From assembly GCF_003344625.1 (NCBI RefSeq), contig NZ_QPKJ02000001.1, positions 682,001 through 746,000 on the forward strand: DNA of 64,000 nucleotides, written 5' to 3'. The notes beneath the pieces were generated by a model. The model was given only the letters and a program-made list of their open reading frames with translations. It was not told the DNA's origin and did no database searches. Positions 32,257-40,946 of this stretch are shown piece by piece. Position numbers and translations under genes: made by a program. How positions within the stretch are numbered: position 1 is the stretch's first letter; every line of letters begins with the position of its first letter. The stretch comes from Solirubrobacter deserti (GTDB lineage: Bacteria; Actinomycetota; Thermoleophilia; Solirubrobacterales; Solirubrobacteraceae).

Positions 32257-35133
32257 ATGGGGGGAAGGGCAATGCGCCGCGCGCTGGGGTGCGCGCTGGC
32301 GGTGCTGGCGTGCACGGCCGGCGAGGCGGGGGCGCAGATCGTGGCGCCGCCGTGGTGCGGGACGGTGGAGCCGGACGCGGCGGCCGCGCTGCCGGACGGG
32401 ACGCGGGCCGGCGATCCGGCCGGTTCATTTCCGCACATCCCGGCGTACGCGATCGGGTGCACGCTGGACAAGATTGCCGCGGCGTCCAACGGGCGCATGA
32501 AGGTCGAGGAGGTCGGGCGCTCGGTGCAGGGCCGGCCGCTGTATCTGGCCACCATCGATGCGCGTGAGACCGAGGCGCAGCGGACGGCGTCGGACAACTA
32601 CAAGGCCATCCGGGCGACGCAGCTGAGCGACCCGGCGGCGTCGCTGGCGAAGCTGGCGGCCGCGGGCGACGCGGTGAAGGCGCCCGCGCTGTTCCAGGGC
32701 TCCATCCACGGCAACGAGTTCCAGGGCACCGACGCGGTCCTGATGCAGCTCGAGCGGCTGGCGACGACGCCGCGCGGCACCGACCCGGTCGTGGACCGGA
32801 TCCTCGACCACACGATCGTCGGCGCACTCGTGAACATCAACCCGGACGGGCGCGTCGCCGGCACGCGCGCGAACGCCGACGGGTTCGACATGAACCGCGA
32901 CTACCTGATCCAGTCGCAGCCCGAGATGCAGGTCTCCACGCGCGTGATGCGCGAGTGGAGCGCGCCGATCTTCGTCGACCTGCACGGCTACTTCACGCCC
33001 GCGATGCTCGGCGGGCCGACCAAGCCGCACAGCGAGGCGGTCGAGTACGACCTCTTCCTGAAGTGGAACCAGCTGCGGCTGGACCGCACGGAGGCCGCGT
33101 TCAACGCCGCCGGCTTCCAGCTGCAGCGACCGATCAACGACTGGTGCTCGACCGGCCAGCCGCCCGCGAGCGGCGTCTGCCCGAACGGTGAGACGCCCGG
33201 GCCGGACGTGGCGGAGGGGCTCGACGACCAGGCGCCGCACTTCTCCGCCATCTACGGCGAGGTCACGGGCCTGGACGCGTCCACCTTCGAGACGTGCCAG
33301 ACCGAGGCGTGCGGCGGGCGGCTCGGCGCCCGCCGTCAGGGCGAGATCATGATCGACACGACGCTGCGCCACCTGGCCGACGAGCGTGTCGCCCTGTTGC
33401 GGGACACCTTGGAGGTCGCGCGCCGCGGCGTGGCCGGCGCCGCGCGACCGGAGTGCTGTCCGGCGCCGTTCGACACCGACCACAACTGGATGGTCGAGTA
33501 CCCGACCGCGTTCGTGATCCCGGTCGGAGCGGGGCAGCGGTCCGACGCCGAGGCCAACCGGCTCGTGCGCTGGCTGCTCGAGAACCAGGTCGAGGTGCAC
33601 ACGCTGAACGCGGCCGCGTCGTTCGGCGGGCAGACGTTCGCCGCCGGCTCGTACGTGGTGCCGATGAAGCAGGCACGGCGCGGGATGGCGCACACGGCGC
33701 TGTCGGTCGGCACGGACATCTCGGCGCGCATCTCGCGCGTGTACGCGCCGCCGACGGCGTGGAGCCTCGGCTACCTATGGGGCGCGGACACGGTCACGAT
33801 CCCGGCGGGCGCGTCCTTCTCGCCCGCGTCGACGAAGATCACCGCGCCGGTGCCGGCCGGCTCGGGCGTGAGCGGGAGCGGGGAGATGACGGTGCTGACG
33901 GTCAACTCGCCGTCGGCGATCCGGACGCTCAACGCCACGCTCGCGGCGGGCGTGGGCGGGTATCGCACCGGGGACGGGCGCGTCGCGTTCCGCGGCGAGC
34001 CGGACGCGCTGGTGGCGGCCGCGGCGGCGAACGAGGTGCGCCTGGTGCGGGCCACCGCCTCCTCGCTGGGCGCGCTGGAGCAGATCACGCGCGTGCCGCG
34101 GATCGCGGTCATGACGGCCGCGCCCAACCAGGAGACGTGGGCGCTCGAGCGCCTGGGTTACGTGGCCGACGCTGTCGGGACGGCGGCGCTCAACGGTGCC
34201 GTCGATCCGCTGGCGGGCTACGACACGATCTTCAACTCGGGGACGTGGCCGACCGGGACGGCGAACGCGGTCGCGCGCACGCGCCTGTCGGCCTTCTTCG
34301 CTCGTGGCGGCGGCTATGTGGGCGGCGGCACCAGCGCGGGCGCGTTCCTGGCGAGCGCCGGCGAGGTCGCCGGGCTCACGACCGCGAACCGGTCGGGCAA
34401 CGGACGCTCGGGCATCATCAACTGGGTGCGGGCGCCGTTCTCGCCGATCACGGGCGCCTATCCCGCGCGCGACACGGCGATCGTGGACCCGCCGGTGTGG
34501 TTCACGTCGATGCCGTCCTCGTGGGCGGTCGACGGCTCGCTGCCGGAGAGCGACTTCCTGGCCGCGGGGCTGTGGCCGGACGACGCCCAGTCGCTCAGCG
34601 CGCCGGGCTCGGCCGTGATCGCGCACGGGCTCAACACGGCCGGGACCTCGCGCCAGGCCGTGTTCGCCATGAACCCGCTGTACCGGGCGATCCCCGAGCG
34701 TGAGTGGCCGATGCTGGCCGCGGCGCTGAACTGGAGCGCGGCCGGGCCGGACGTCGTGTCCGAGGCGCTGGCCACGGGCGTCGTGAGCGGGACGGTGCCG
34801 GCCACGCTGTCGCTGTCGCTGGGCGCCGCGGCCACGTTCCCGCCGTTCGTGCCGGGGGTCGAGGAGGACTACGAGGCCGGCACGACCGCGAAGGTGATCT
34901 CGACCGCGGGTGACGCGGCGCTGAGCGTGTCGCAGCCGGGGCACATGACCAACGGCGCGTTCACGCTGGCCGAGCCGCTGCGGGTCTCGTTCTCGAAGGC
35001 GGCGTGGACCGGGCCGGTGTCGAACGAGTCGGTGGACGTCACGTTCCGGCAGCGGATCAAGCGGACGGACCCGCTGCGGACGGGGACCTACTCGCGCACG
35101 GTGACGTTCACGTTGTCGACCACCAGTCCGTAG
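32257..35133 (+). CDS. Secreted M14-family zinc carboxypeptidase-like protein
   Basis: 958 residues from the ATG at 32257, preferred because AGAGGGG lies 6 bases upstream; a GTG at 32254 and an ATG at 32272 are alternatives. The signal peptide is MRRALGCALAVLACTAGEAGA. Zinc ligands are His151 and Glu154 (SIHGNEFQG) and His243 (FVDLHGYFTP); NINPDGR and DMNRDY complete the site. The C-terminal half contains a glutamine-amidotransferase-like Rossmann region (GGGYVGGGTSAGAFLAS). The end overlaps the convergent SpoU gene by 46 bp. With the minus-strand M14 and beta-helix genes it forms a secreted hydrolase locus. Confidence 0.82.
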   Translation: MGGRAMRRALGCALAVLACTAGEAGAQIVAPPWCGTVEPDAAAALPDGTRAGDPAGSFPHIPAYAIGCTLDKIAAASNGRMKVEEVGRSVQGRPLYLATIDARETEAQRTASDNYKAIRATQLSDPAASLAKLAAAGDAVKAPALFQGSIHGNEFQGTDAVLMQLERLATTPRGTDPVVDRILDHTIVGALVNINPDGRVAGTRANADGFDMNRDYLIQSQPEMQVSTRVMREWSAPIFVDLHGYFTPAMLGGPTKPHSEAVEYDLFLKWNQLRLDRTEAAFNAAGFQLQRPINDWCSTGQPPASGVCPNGETPGPDVAEGLDDQAPHFSAIYGEVTGLDASTFETCQTEACGGRLGARRQGEIMIDTTLRHLADERVALLRDTLEVARRGVAGAARPECCPAPFDTDHNWMVEYPTAFVIPVGAGQRSDAEANRLVRWLLENQVEVHTLNAAASFGGQTFAAGSYVVPMKQARRGMAHTALSVGTDISARISRVYAPPTAWSLGYLWGADTVTIPAGASFSPASTKITAPVPAGSGVSGSGEMTVLTVNSPSAIRTLNATLAAGVGGYRTGDGRVAFRGEPDALVAAAAANEVRLVRATASSLGALEQITRVPRIAVMTAAPNQETWALERLGYVADAVGTAALNGAVDPLAGYDTIFNSGTWPTGTANAVARTRLSAFFARGGGYVGGGTSAGAFLASAGEVAGLTTANRSGNGRSGIINWVRAPFSPITGAYPARDTAIVDPPVWFTSMPSSWAVDGSLPESDFLAAGLWPDDAQSLSAPGSAVIAHGLNTAGTSRQAVFAMNPLYRAIPEREWPMLAAALNWSAAGPDVVSEALATGVVSGTVPATLSLSLGAAATFPPFVPGVEEDYEAGTTAKVISTAGDAALSVSQPGHMTNGAFTLAEPLRVSFSKAAWTGPVSNESVDVTFRQRIKRTDPLRTGTYSRTVTFTLSTTSP

Positions 35134-35726
35134 AGGGTCGCGGCCACGGCGGTCGCGAGGTTGAGGCTGGAGACGCCGGCGCGCATGGGGATCCGTACCA
35201 GCGCGTCGGCCGAGGCCTTCAGCTCGGGCGACAGGCCGTGGCGCTCGGAGCCGAAGGCGAGGACGGCGTAGCGTGGGACGCGGCGCTCCTCGCCCTCGGG
35301 GTCGATCGCGATCAGCGGGCGGTCGGTGTGCGGCGGGGTGGCGGTTTGCAGGACGGGGAGCGCGAACTGGAGGCCGGCGGCGCCGCGGATCGCGCCCGGC
35401 TGCCACGGGTCGGCGGTGGAGAGCACGGCGGCGGCGTCCGCGGCGGCCGCGACGCGGATGGCGGCGCCGAGGTTGCCGAGGTGACGCGGCTCCTCGAGGT
35501 AGATCACGGGGCCGGAGCGCTGCAGCGCGGCGGCGAGCGCGTACGCGGGACGCCGCGCGACCGTGACGATCTCCTCGCCCGGCTCGATGGGCGGGAGCGT
35601 GAGGTCCGGCGCCAGCAGGGCCCGCATCCGCTCGATCTCGGCCGCGTCGCCGGTCACGCTGACGATCTCGGCGCCGAAGCGCAGCGCGTGCTTGAGCGCG
35701 TGGAAGCCCTCGAGCCGGACGTCCAT
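35088..35726 (-). CDS. SpoU/TrmH-family RNA 2'-O-ribose methyltransferase
   Basis: 212 residues from the ATG at 35726, one base after the stop of the preceding queuosine-salvage gene. The three SPOUT motifs are intact: motif 1 VIYLEEPRHLGNLGAAIR with the catalytic Asn and Arg, motif 2 LAFGSERHGLS, and motif 3 IPMRAGVSSLNLATAVAATLY. The knotted SAM-binding fold follows. The N-terminal domain is short and the RNA target (tRNA or 23S rRNA) cannot be told. It overlaps the convergent M14 gene by 46 bp. Confidence 0.88.
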   Translation of the reverse strand: MDVRLEGFHALKHALRFGAEIVSVTGDAAEIERMRALLAPDLTLPPIEPGEEIVTVARRPAYALAAALQRSGPVIYLEEPRHLGNLGAAIRVAAAADAAAVLSTADPWQPGAIRGAAGLQFALPVLQTATPPHTDRPLIAIDPEGEERRVPRYAVLAFGSERHGLSPELKASADALVRIPMRAGVSSLNLATAVAATLYGLVVDNVNVTVRE

Positions 35727-35727
35727 C

Positions 35728-36609
35728 TCAATAGGCGGTGGTGCGGGCGCGGTGGCGCGGGCGGGCCTTGTAGCGGGCGCCGGCGCCGCGGTTCCAGAGC
35801 GCGTTGTCGACCGCGGTCGCCGTCGTGCTCCCGTGCGCGGCGACGAGCAGCTCGACGGCGTGCAGCGCGCACGCCCGGATCTCGACCTCCTCCGGCGAGT
35901 CGTGCTCGATCAACTGCTCGGCGTCGATGCGGGCCACGAGGTCGTCGTCGAAGCCGAGGATGCCGTCCAGGCGCAGCACGTGGGGGACGAGGTTGTCGGC
36001 GAACAGCGTCAGGCGGTGCAGGTCGCGCCCGTCGGCCAGGCCCTGCAGCGCGAGGTCGGCGGCGGCGATCTGCGCCCGCTTGTAGAGCGGGATCGCCTTA
36101 CCCTTGTAGGGCGAGATGTCGTACCAGGTGGGCCAGGTGGAGAGCTCGGTCGCGAGCTCCTCCGCGGTGCCGGAGCGGGCGAACACGCAGAACGAGTCCC
36201 CGACGCGCTGGCCGAGCTCGCGCAGGCTGCGCTCGAACAGCGCCATCAGCGGGTGGTCGGCGGCCTGGCCGAGCGCCTGGGCGATCTCCTCGCGGGTGAC
36301 GTGCTTGAGCGCCTCGATCGTCCACGGGCCGTGCCCGCGCAGCCCGTTCTCGACGGTTCGGAAGCCGGAGAGCCCGGGCGGCTTGTTGAGCGTCGGAAAC
36401 CAGCCGCTGCCGAAGTTGATGGCGTTGAGCTGGAGGCTGAACGCGGCCCGCAGCTCGTCGTCGGCCTCGCCGTTGAGGTCCGGCGCGGGCGGCGAGACGG
36501 CGGGCAGCTCGCGCGCGTAGTCGGTGATCGCGTCCTCGTGGATGCGCACGTGGGTGGCCTGCTCCGCGACCCATGCGGCCTTGGCGCGGATCTCGTCGGT
36601 CAGCGTCAT
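35728..36609 (-). CDS. Queuosine-5'-phosphate N-glycosylase (Qng1/DUF2419-like queuosine salvage)
   Basis: 293 residues. LNAINFGSGWFPTLNKP and VDNALWNRGAGARYK match the conserved blocks of the Q_salvage/DUF2419 family, and FADNLVPHVLRLDGILGF lies in the catalytic region. Relatives release queuine from queuosine monophosphate so that it can be reused for tRNA wobble modification. It is the first gene of a two-gene unit with the SpoU methyltransferase. No other queuosine genes are in the window, so the cell either salvages or encodes synthesis elsewhere. Confidence 0.8.
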   Translation of the reverse strand: MTLTDEIRAKAAWVAEQATHVRIHEDAITDYARELPAVSPPAPDLNGEADDELRAAFSLQLNAINFGSGWFPTLNKPPGLSGFRTVENGLRGHGPWTIEALKHVTREEIAQALGQAADHPLMALFERSLRELGQRVGDSFCVFARSGTAEELATELSTWPTWYDISPYKGKAIPLYKRAQIAAADLALQGLADGRDLHRLTLFADNLVPHVLRLDGILGFDDDLVARIDAEQLIEHDSPEEVEIRACALHAVELLVAAHGSTTATAVDNALWNRGAGARYKARPRHRARTTAY

Positions 36610-36618
36610 GCCCGGCCG

Positions 36619-36624
36619 ACCCTA
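36619..36624 (-). promoter_or_regulatory. Putative -10 element of the queuosine-salvage gene (leaderless)
   Basis: On the minus strand TAGGGT ends 9 bases before the ATG at 36609. No ribosome-binding site intervenes. Confidence 0.42.
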
Positions 36625-36654
36625 GCCGTCCGCGCGGCGGGGTAGCGCCCGGTG

Positions 36655-37128
36655 ATGACAGACCCACGTCACGGAGACCAGCTGGACCGGCCCTACGGCG
36701 ACCAGGAGACCGACTACGTCGTCATCGGCCCCGAAGACCCGGCCACGTTGGCGCAGGCCGACGACCCCGCGATGCAGGCCGTCGAGGAGGCCGGCGGCGG
36801 CCAGGCGGAAGGCTTCGAGCTGGCCGAGCAGCAGTTGATCGAGAACGCCGAGAACGCGCCCGAGCCCGAGCTGGCCGCGGACGGCTTCGACCTCGACGAC
36901 CCCGCCACGGCCGTCGACGAGGACGACGCCGACACGGTGGCCAAGGACCTCTCCGACCTCGAGCGCACCGACGAGGGCACGCTCGCCGCGCCCCGGGACC
37001 GCGAGGCGCTGCGCGCGAGCGCCGAGCCGGGGGAGGCCGACGAGGTGCACTCGTCCGAGGTCACGTTCGACCCGCAGGCGGGCCCCGACGACCCGGGCCA
37101 GGGCCCGGGCATCGAGTTCGAGCGCTGA
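36655..37128 (+). CDS. Acidic, probably disordered protein with conserved AEGFELAEQQLIENAE motif
   Basis: 157 residues from the ATG at 36655, with a GTG just before it at 36652. It is extremely rich in Asp, Glu, Ala, Pro and Gly. The one ordered-looking segment is GGGQAEGFELAEQQLIENAE (about residues 47-66), which I recall as a recurring block in small actinobacterial proteins of unknown function. The rest reads as acidic linkers (LDDPATAVDEDDADTV and EVTFDPQAG). No domain, signal peptide or membrane segment is seen. The strand and frame are supported by length and codon bias. It lies 36 bp before pcrA. Confidence 0.65.
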   Translation: MTDPRHGDQLDRPYGDQETDYVVIGPEDPATLAQADDPAMQAVEEAGGGQAEGFELAEQQLIENAENAPEPELAADGFDLDDPATAVDEDDADTVAKDLSDLERTDEGTLAAPRDREALRASAEPGEADEVHSSEVTFDPQAGPDDPGQGPGIEFER

Positions 37129-37164
37129 GCCGTCCTCGGGGAGCGCTAGCGTCCATGGGACGCC

Positions 37165-39357
37165 GTGCCCGCCGACGCCGCCATCGATCACCTGCTGGAA
37201 GGACTGAACCCGCCGCAGCGGGACGCCGTCACGCACGGCGAGGGGCCGATGCTCATCCTCGCCGGCGCCGGCTCGGGCAAGACGCGCGTGATCACGCACC
37301 GGATCGCGTACCTGCTGCGTACGGGGCAGGCGCGCCCGGGCGAGATCCTCGCGATCACCTTCACCAACAAGGCCGCGGCGGAGATGCGCGAGCGCGTCGA
37401 GCTGCTGGTCGGCCGCGCCACCCGCGCCATGTGGGTGATGACGTTCCACGCCGCGTGTGCCCGCATGCTGCGCGCGCACGCCGACAAGCTCGGCTTCACG
37501 CGCCAGTTCACGATCTACGACTCCGCCGACCAGCGGCGGCTGATGAAGCAGTGCCTGGACAACCGCGGGTACGACACCAAGCGCTACACGCCGCGTGCGA
37601 TGCAGTCCCAGATCAGCCGGGCCAAGAACACGCTGGTCACCGCGGAGCAGTACGCCGAGACCGTCGGCTCGCCGTTCGAGGAGATCGTCGCCGAGATCTA
37701 CGCCGACTACGACCGCGAGCTGTTGCGGATGAACGCGATGGACTTCGACGACATGCTGCTGAACTCGGTGCGGCTGCTGGAGCGCCATCAGGACGTCCGG
37801 GACGCGTACTCCAACCAGTTCCGCTGGGTGATGGTCGACGAGTACCAGGACACCAACAAGGTCCAGTACCGGTGGTTGCAGCTGCTGACGTCCGAGCACC
37901 GCAACCTGGCCGTGGTGGGTGACGACGCGCAGTCGATCTACGGCTTCCGCGCCGCCGACATCCGGAACATCCTCGAGTTCGAGGAGGACTATCCGGACGC
38001 GCACGTCGTCAAGCTCGAGCAGAACTACCGCTCGACGCAGACCATCCTGGACGCCGCGAACGCGCTGATCTCCAACAACCGCGGCCAGATGCCCAAGCAC
38101 CTGTGGACGGACCTCGGGCAGGGAGATCCGGTGCGGGTGCGCGAGATGGCCGACGAGCACGCCGAGGCGCGCTGGGTCACGGCCGAGATCCAGCGGCTCG
38201 TGGACGAGGGCGTGTCGCGCTCGGAGATCGCGGTCTTCTACCGGACCAACGCGCAGTCGCGCGTGCTGGACGAGATGCTCACGCGCGCCGGGGTCGCCTA
38301 CCAGGTGATCGGCGGGCCGAAGTTCTACGAGCGGGCGGAGGTCAAGGACGCGATCGCGTACCTGACGTTCCTCGTGAACCCGCAGGACGCGACCGCCTTC
38401 ACGCGGATCGCGAACTCGCCGCGGCGCGGGATCGGGCAGACGTCGCTGAGCCGCGTGCTCGCGCACGCCAACAACATGGGGATCTCCGTATGGGAGGCGG
38501 CCGAGGGCGAGGTGCCCGGCCTGGCCAAGCCCGCCCGCAACGCGATCGGGCGCTTCATGGACACCATGAACGCGCTCAAGCGCCGCGCGGAGGAGAACGG
38601 CCCGGTCGCGCAGCTGCTGGACGCCGTCCTGCACGAGTCCGGCTACCTGGACGCGCTGCACGCCGAGCGCACGATCGAGGCGCAGGGCCGCGTCGAGAAC
38701 CTGCAGGAGCTGGTGTCCGCCGCCGCCCAGTACGACGTCAACGCCGAGAACGGCAGCCTGGACGAGTTCCTCCAGCAGACGTCGCTGTTCGCCGACTCGG
38801 ACAACCTGCGCGAGGACGAAGGCCTCGTGACGTTGATGACCATGCACAACGCGAAGGGGCTCGAGTTCCCGATCGTGTTCATGATCGGCATGGAGGACGG
38901 CACGTTCCCGCACTCGCGCTCGATCGAGGAATCGAACCTCGAGGAGGAGCGCCGGCTCGCGTACGTCGGCGTCACCCGTGCCATGCGCCAGCTCACGCTC
39001 ACCTACGCGCGGCGGCGCATGGGCTACGGGGGCGGCGGGGCCACGCCGACGATCAAGTCGCGCTTCCTGGACGAGCTCCCGCGCGAGCTGACCGACCAGC
39101 CGGCCCGCATCTCGCGCGGGTTTCCGACGCCGGGCCGCGTCGCGTCCTGGTCGCAGGCCGCGGCGGCCTCCGCGGAGTATTCGGCGGACACGAATGACGC
39201 CCAGCTGTTCAAGGTGGGCGACGACGTCGTCCACGCGCAACTCGGCGACGGCGTCGTGACCGACCTGCAGCCGGGCGGGATCGTCGTCGTGCGCTTCGAG
39301 GGCGAGGGCCGCGACCGGTCGCTGATGGCCGACGTGGCTCCGATCCGCAAGCGCTGA
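37165..39357 (+). CDS. pcrA: ATP-dependent DNA helicase PcrA/UvrD
   Basis: 730 residues, GTG start. The SF1 helicase motifs are complete: GLNPPQRDAVTHGEGPMLILAG and the Walker A loop AGAGSGKTRV, the DEYQDTN Walker B (VDEYQDTNKVQYR), QSIYGFRAADI, LEQNYRSTQ, VTLMTMHNAKGLEFPIVF and VGVTRAMRQLTLTYA. The C-terminal 40 residues (FKVGDDVVHAQLGDGVVTDL) form the Tudor-like domain of PcrA/UvrD that contacts RNA polymerase in relatives. It unwinds DNA in excision repair and replication restart. -10-like TAGCGT ends 12 bases before the start. Confidence 0.97.
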   Translation: MPADAAIDHLLEGLNPPQRDAVTHGEGPMLILAGAGSGKTRVITHRIAYLLRTGQARPGEILAITFTNKAAAEMRERVELLVGRATRAMWVMTFHAACARMLRAHADKLGFTRQFTIYDSADQRRLMKQCLDNRGYDTKRYTPRAMQSQISRAKNTLVTAEQYAETVGSPFEEIVAEIYADYDRELLRMNAMDFDDMLLNSVRLLERHQDVRDAYSNQFRWVMVDEYQDTNKVQYRWLQLLTSEHRNLAVVGDDAQSIYGFRAADIRNILEFEEDYPDAHVVKLEQNYRSTQTILDAANALISNNRGQMPKHLWTDLGQGDPVRVREMADEHAEARWVTAEIQRLVDEGVSRSEIAVFYRTNAQSRVLDEMLTRAGVAYQVIGGPKFYERAEVKDAIAYLTFLVNPQDATAFTRIANSPRRGIGQTSLSRVLAHANNMGISVWEAAEGEVPGLAKPARNAIGRFMDTMNALKRRAEENGPVAQLLDAVLHESGYLDALHAERTIEAQGRVENLQELVSAAAQYDVNAENGSLDEFLQQTSLFADSDNLREDEGLVTLMTMHNAKGLEFPIVFMIGMEDGTFPHSRSIEESNLEEERRLAYVGVTRAMRQLTLTYARRRMGYGGGGATPTIKSRFLDELPRELTDQPARISRGFPTPGRVASWSQAAAASAEYSADTNDAQLFKVGDDVVHAQLGDGVVTDLQPGGIVVVRFEGEGRDRSLMADVAPIRKR

Positions 39358-39415
39358 AACACACGGGTTACCCGGAGCGACAGCCGCCTTCCCGGCTCAT
39401 AAGGTGCCGGACGTC

Positions 39416-40561
39416 ATGCGCGCCCTGCTGCTCCTCGCCTCGATCGTCGTCCTCGTCGACACGTCGTTCTACGCCGCGATCACGCCGCTGCTGCCGGACC
39501 TGACGGAGGAGTTCGGGCTGTCGAAGACCGGCGCGGGCGTGCTGGCGGCCGCGTACCCGATCGGGACGTTCGTCGGCGGCCTGCCCGGCGGCTACATGGC
39601 CGCTCGCGTGGGCGTGAAGCCGACGGTGCTGGCCGGCCTGGCGCTGATGACGGTCGCCAGCGTCGGCTTCGCGTTCGCGAACACGGTGCTGCTGCTGGAC
39701 CTCGCCCGCTTCGTGCAGGGCGTCGGCGGCGCGGCGTCGTGGGCGGGCGCGATGGCCTGGATCGCGGGCGCGGCGCCGAAGGAGCAGCGCGGCCAGATGA
39801 TCGGCACCGCGATGGGCGCGGCGATCGCGGGCGCGCTCTTCGGCCCGGTGATCGGCGTCGCGGCGGACCTGACGTCGTACGCGCTCGTGTTCTGCACGGT
39901 CGGGGCGGTCGGCGTCGGTCTGATGGTGTGGACGCTGCGGACGCCCGCCGCCAAGCCGCTCGGCGACGGCTCGCTCCGCGGCCTGTTCGGCGCGCTCCGC
40001 AACGGCCAGGTGCGCGTGGGCCTGCTGCTGGTGACGATCCCCGGCCTGCTGTTCGGCACGCTCTCGGTGCTCGGCCCGCTGCGGATGGACGAGCTCGGCG
40101 CGGTCTCGGCCGCGATCGGCGCCACCTGGCTGGTCGCCGCGGGCCTGGAGGCGATCGTCAGCCCGCTCGCGGGCCGCTTCAGCGATCGCCGCGGCCGGAT
40201 CGCCCCGCTGCTCGCCGGCCTGCTCGGGGGCGCGGTTGCGTTCGCGATCCTGCCGTGGCCGGACACGGCGCTGCTGCTCGCGATCGTGATCGTGCTGGGC
40301 TCGCCCGTGATCGGCCTGCTGTGGGCGCCCGCGATGGCGATGCTCTCCGACGGCGCCGACCACGTGGGCCTCGAGCAGGGCCTCGCATTCGGGCTGATGA
40401 ACCTCACGTGGGCGACCGGCCAGAGCATCGGCGACATCGGCGGCGCGCGGCTCGGCGAGTCCGCGGGCGACGAGGTCGCCTACCTCGTGCTCTCCGCGAT
40501 CTGCCTGTTGGCGTTCCTCGTGCTGCGCGCGACTTCGGTCCGGCGACCGGCGCCTGCATGA
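39416..40561 (+). CDS. MFS transporter
   Basis: 381 residues from the ATG at 39416; a GTG at 39404 is in frame but TAAGGT at 39400-39405 better fits a -10 or ribosome site for 39416. It has twelve predicted membrane segments. The MFS loop motif 2-3 reads GGLPGGYMAARVGVKPTVLAG and the later half has RFSDRRGRIAPLLAG. It resembles drug or metabolite exporters of the 12-helix class. The substrate is unknown. The ATGA overlap couples it to a small membrane protein. Confidence 0.88.
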   Translation: MRALLLLASIVVLVDTSFYAAITPLLPDLTEEFGLSKTGAGVLAAAYPIGTFVGGLPGGYMAARVGVKPTVLAGLALMTVASVGFAFANTVLLLDLARFVQGVGGAASWAGAMAWIAGAAPKEQRGQMIGTAMGAAIAGALFGPVIGVAADLTSYALVFCTVGAVGVGLMVWTLRTPAAKPLGDGSLRGLFGALRNGQVRVGLLLVTIPGLLFGTLSVLGPLRMDELGAVSAAIGATWLVAAGLEAIVSPLAGRFSDRRGRIAPLLAGLLGGAVAFAILPWPDTALLLAIVIVLGSPVIGLLWAPAMAMLSDGADHVGLEQGLAFGLMNLTWATGQSIGDIGGARLGESAGDEVAYLVLSAICLLAFLVLRATSVRRPAPA

Positions 40562-40821
40562 GCAATGCGCTGAGCGGGAATGCTCAGCCCATGGCCAACA
40601 GAACCGAACGCAAGCTCACCGGCAGCGGCGGCCGGTTCATCATGATCGGCGCGCCGCTCGTCGTCATCGGCATCGTCCTCGCGCTCCTGCTCGACCACAA
40701 CTGGGTCGGCATCGGCGTCACGCTCGCCGTCCTGGGCGCGATCCCCACCGTCGTCGGCATCGCGCTGACCCTGTTCGCGGGCGTCAACCGTCACGCGCGC
40801 AAGGACCGCCCCTTCGCGTAG
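40558..40821 (+). CDS. Small two-helix membrane protein
   Basis: 87 residues, ATG overlapping the MFS stop (ATGA); an internal ATG at 40591 (MANRTERKL) is an alternative. Two hydrophobic segments (FIMIGAPLVVIGIVLALLL and VGIGVTLAVLGAIPTVVGIA) are separated by a short DHNW turn, with a basic C-terminus (NRHARKDRP). The family is not recognised. It may be an accessory subunit of the exporter, judged only from the overlap. Confidence 0.55.
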   Translation: MSNALSGNAQPMANRTERKLTGSGGRFIMIGAPLVVIGIVLALLLDHNWVGIGVTLAVLGAIPTVVGIALTLFAGVNRHARKDRPFA

Positions 40822-40896
40822 CGAATCTTGGCGCGATTTGCGGCGCGTTTTGGCACAAACGCGTGTTGATCCGTGCCAGCAAGCCGCTTGATCATC

Positions 40897-40946
40897 GGGG
40901 GTGATGAACAAACAGGTCGCGAGAGGACTCGTTCGTACATCACCCC
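40897..40946. repeat. Imperfect 50-bp palindrome overlapping the DUF559-like gene start
   Basis: The arms begin GGGGTGATGAAC on the left and end TACATCACCCC on the right, 17 of 21 outer positions pairing. The sequence is about 80 percent identical without gaps to the palindrome at 60883-60933. The start codons at 40901 and 40904 and the first 15 codons of the gene lie inside. Confidence 0.75.

Noticed and set aside
37147..37152. TAGCGT as a -10 of pcrA
   Set aside because: The 12-base gap is longer than in the other cases, so I mention it in the gene entry but do not list it as a promoter.
36622..39240. 872-codon open frame antisense to pcrA
   Set aside because: Lies entirely opposite a clear helicase gene and shows no domain; long antisense frames are expected at this GC content.
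40846..40880. TGGCAC...GTGCCA inverted repeat and sigma-54-like TGGCAC
   Set aside because: Spacing does not give a -24/-12 promoter and the dyad arms are only 6 bp; no sigma-54 activator is near.
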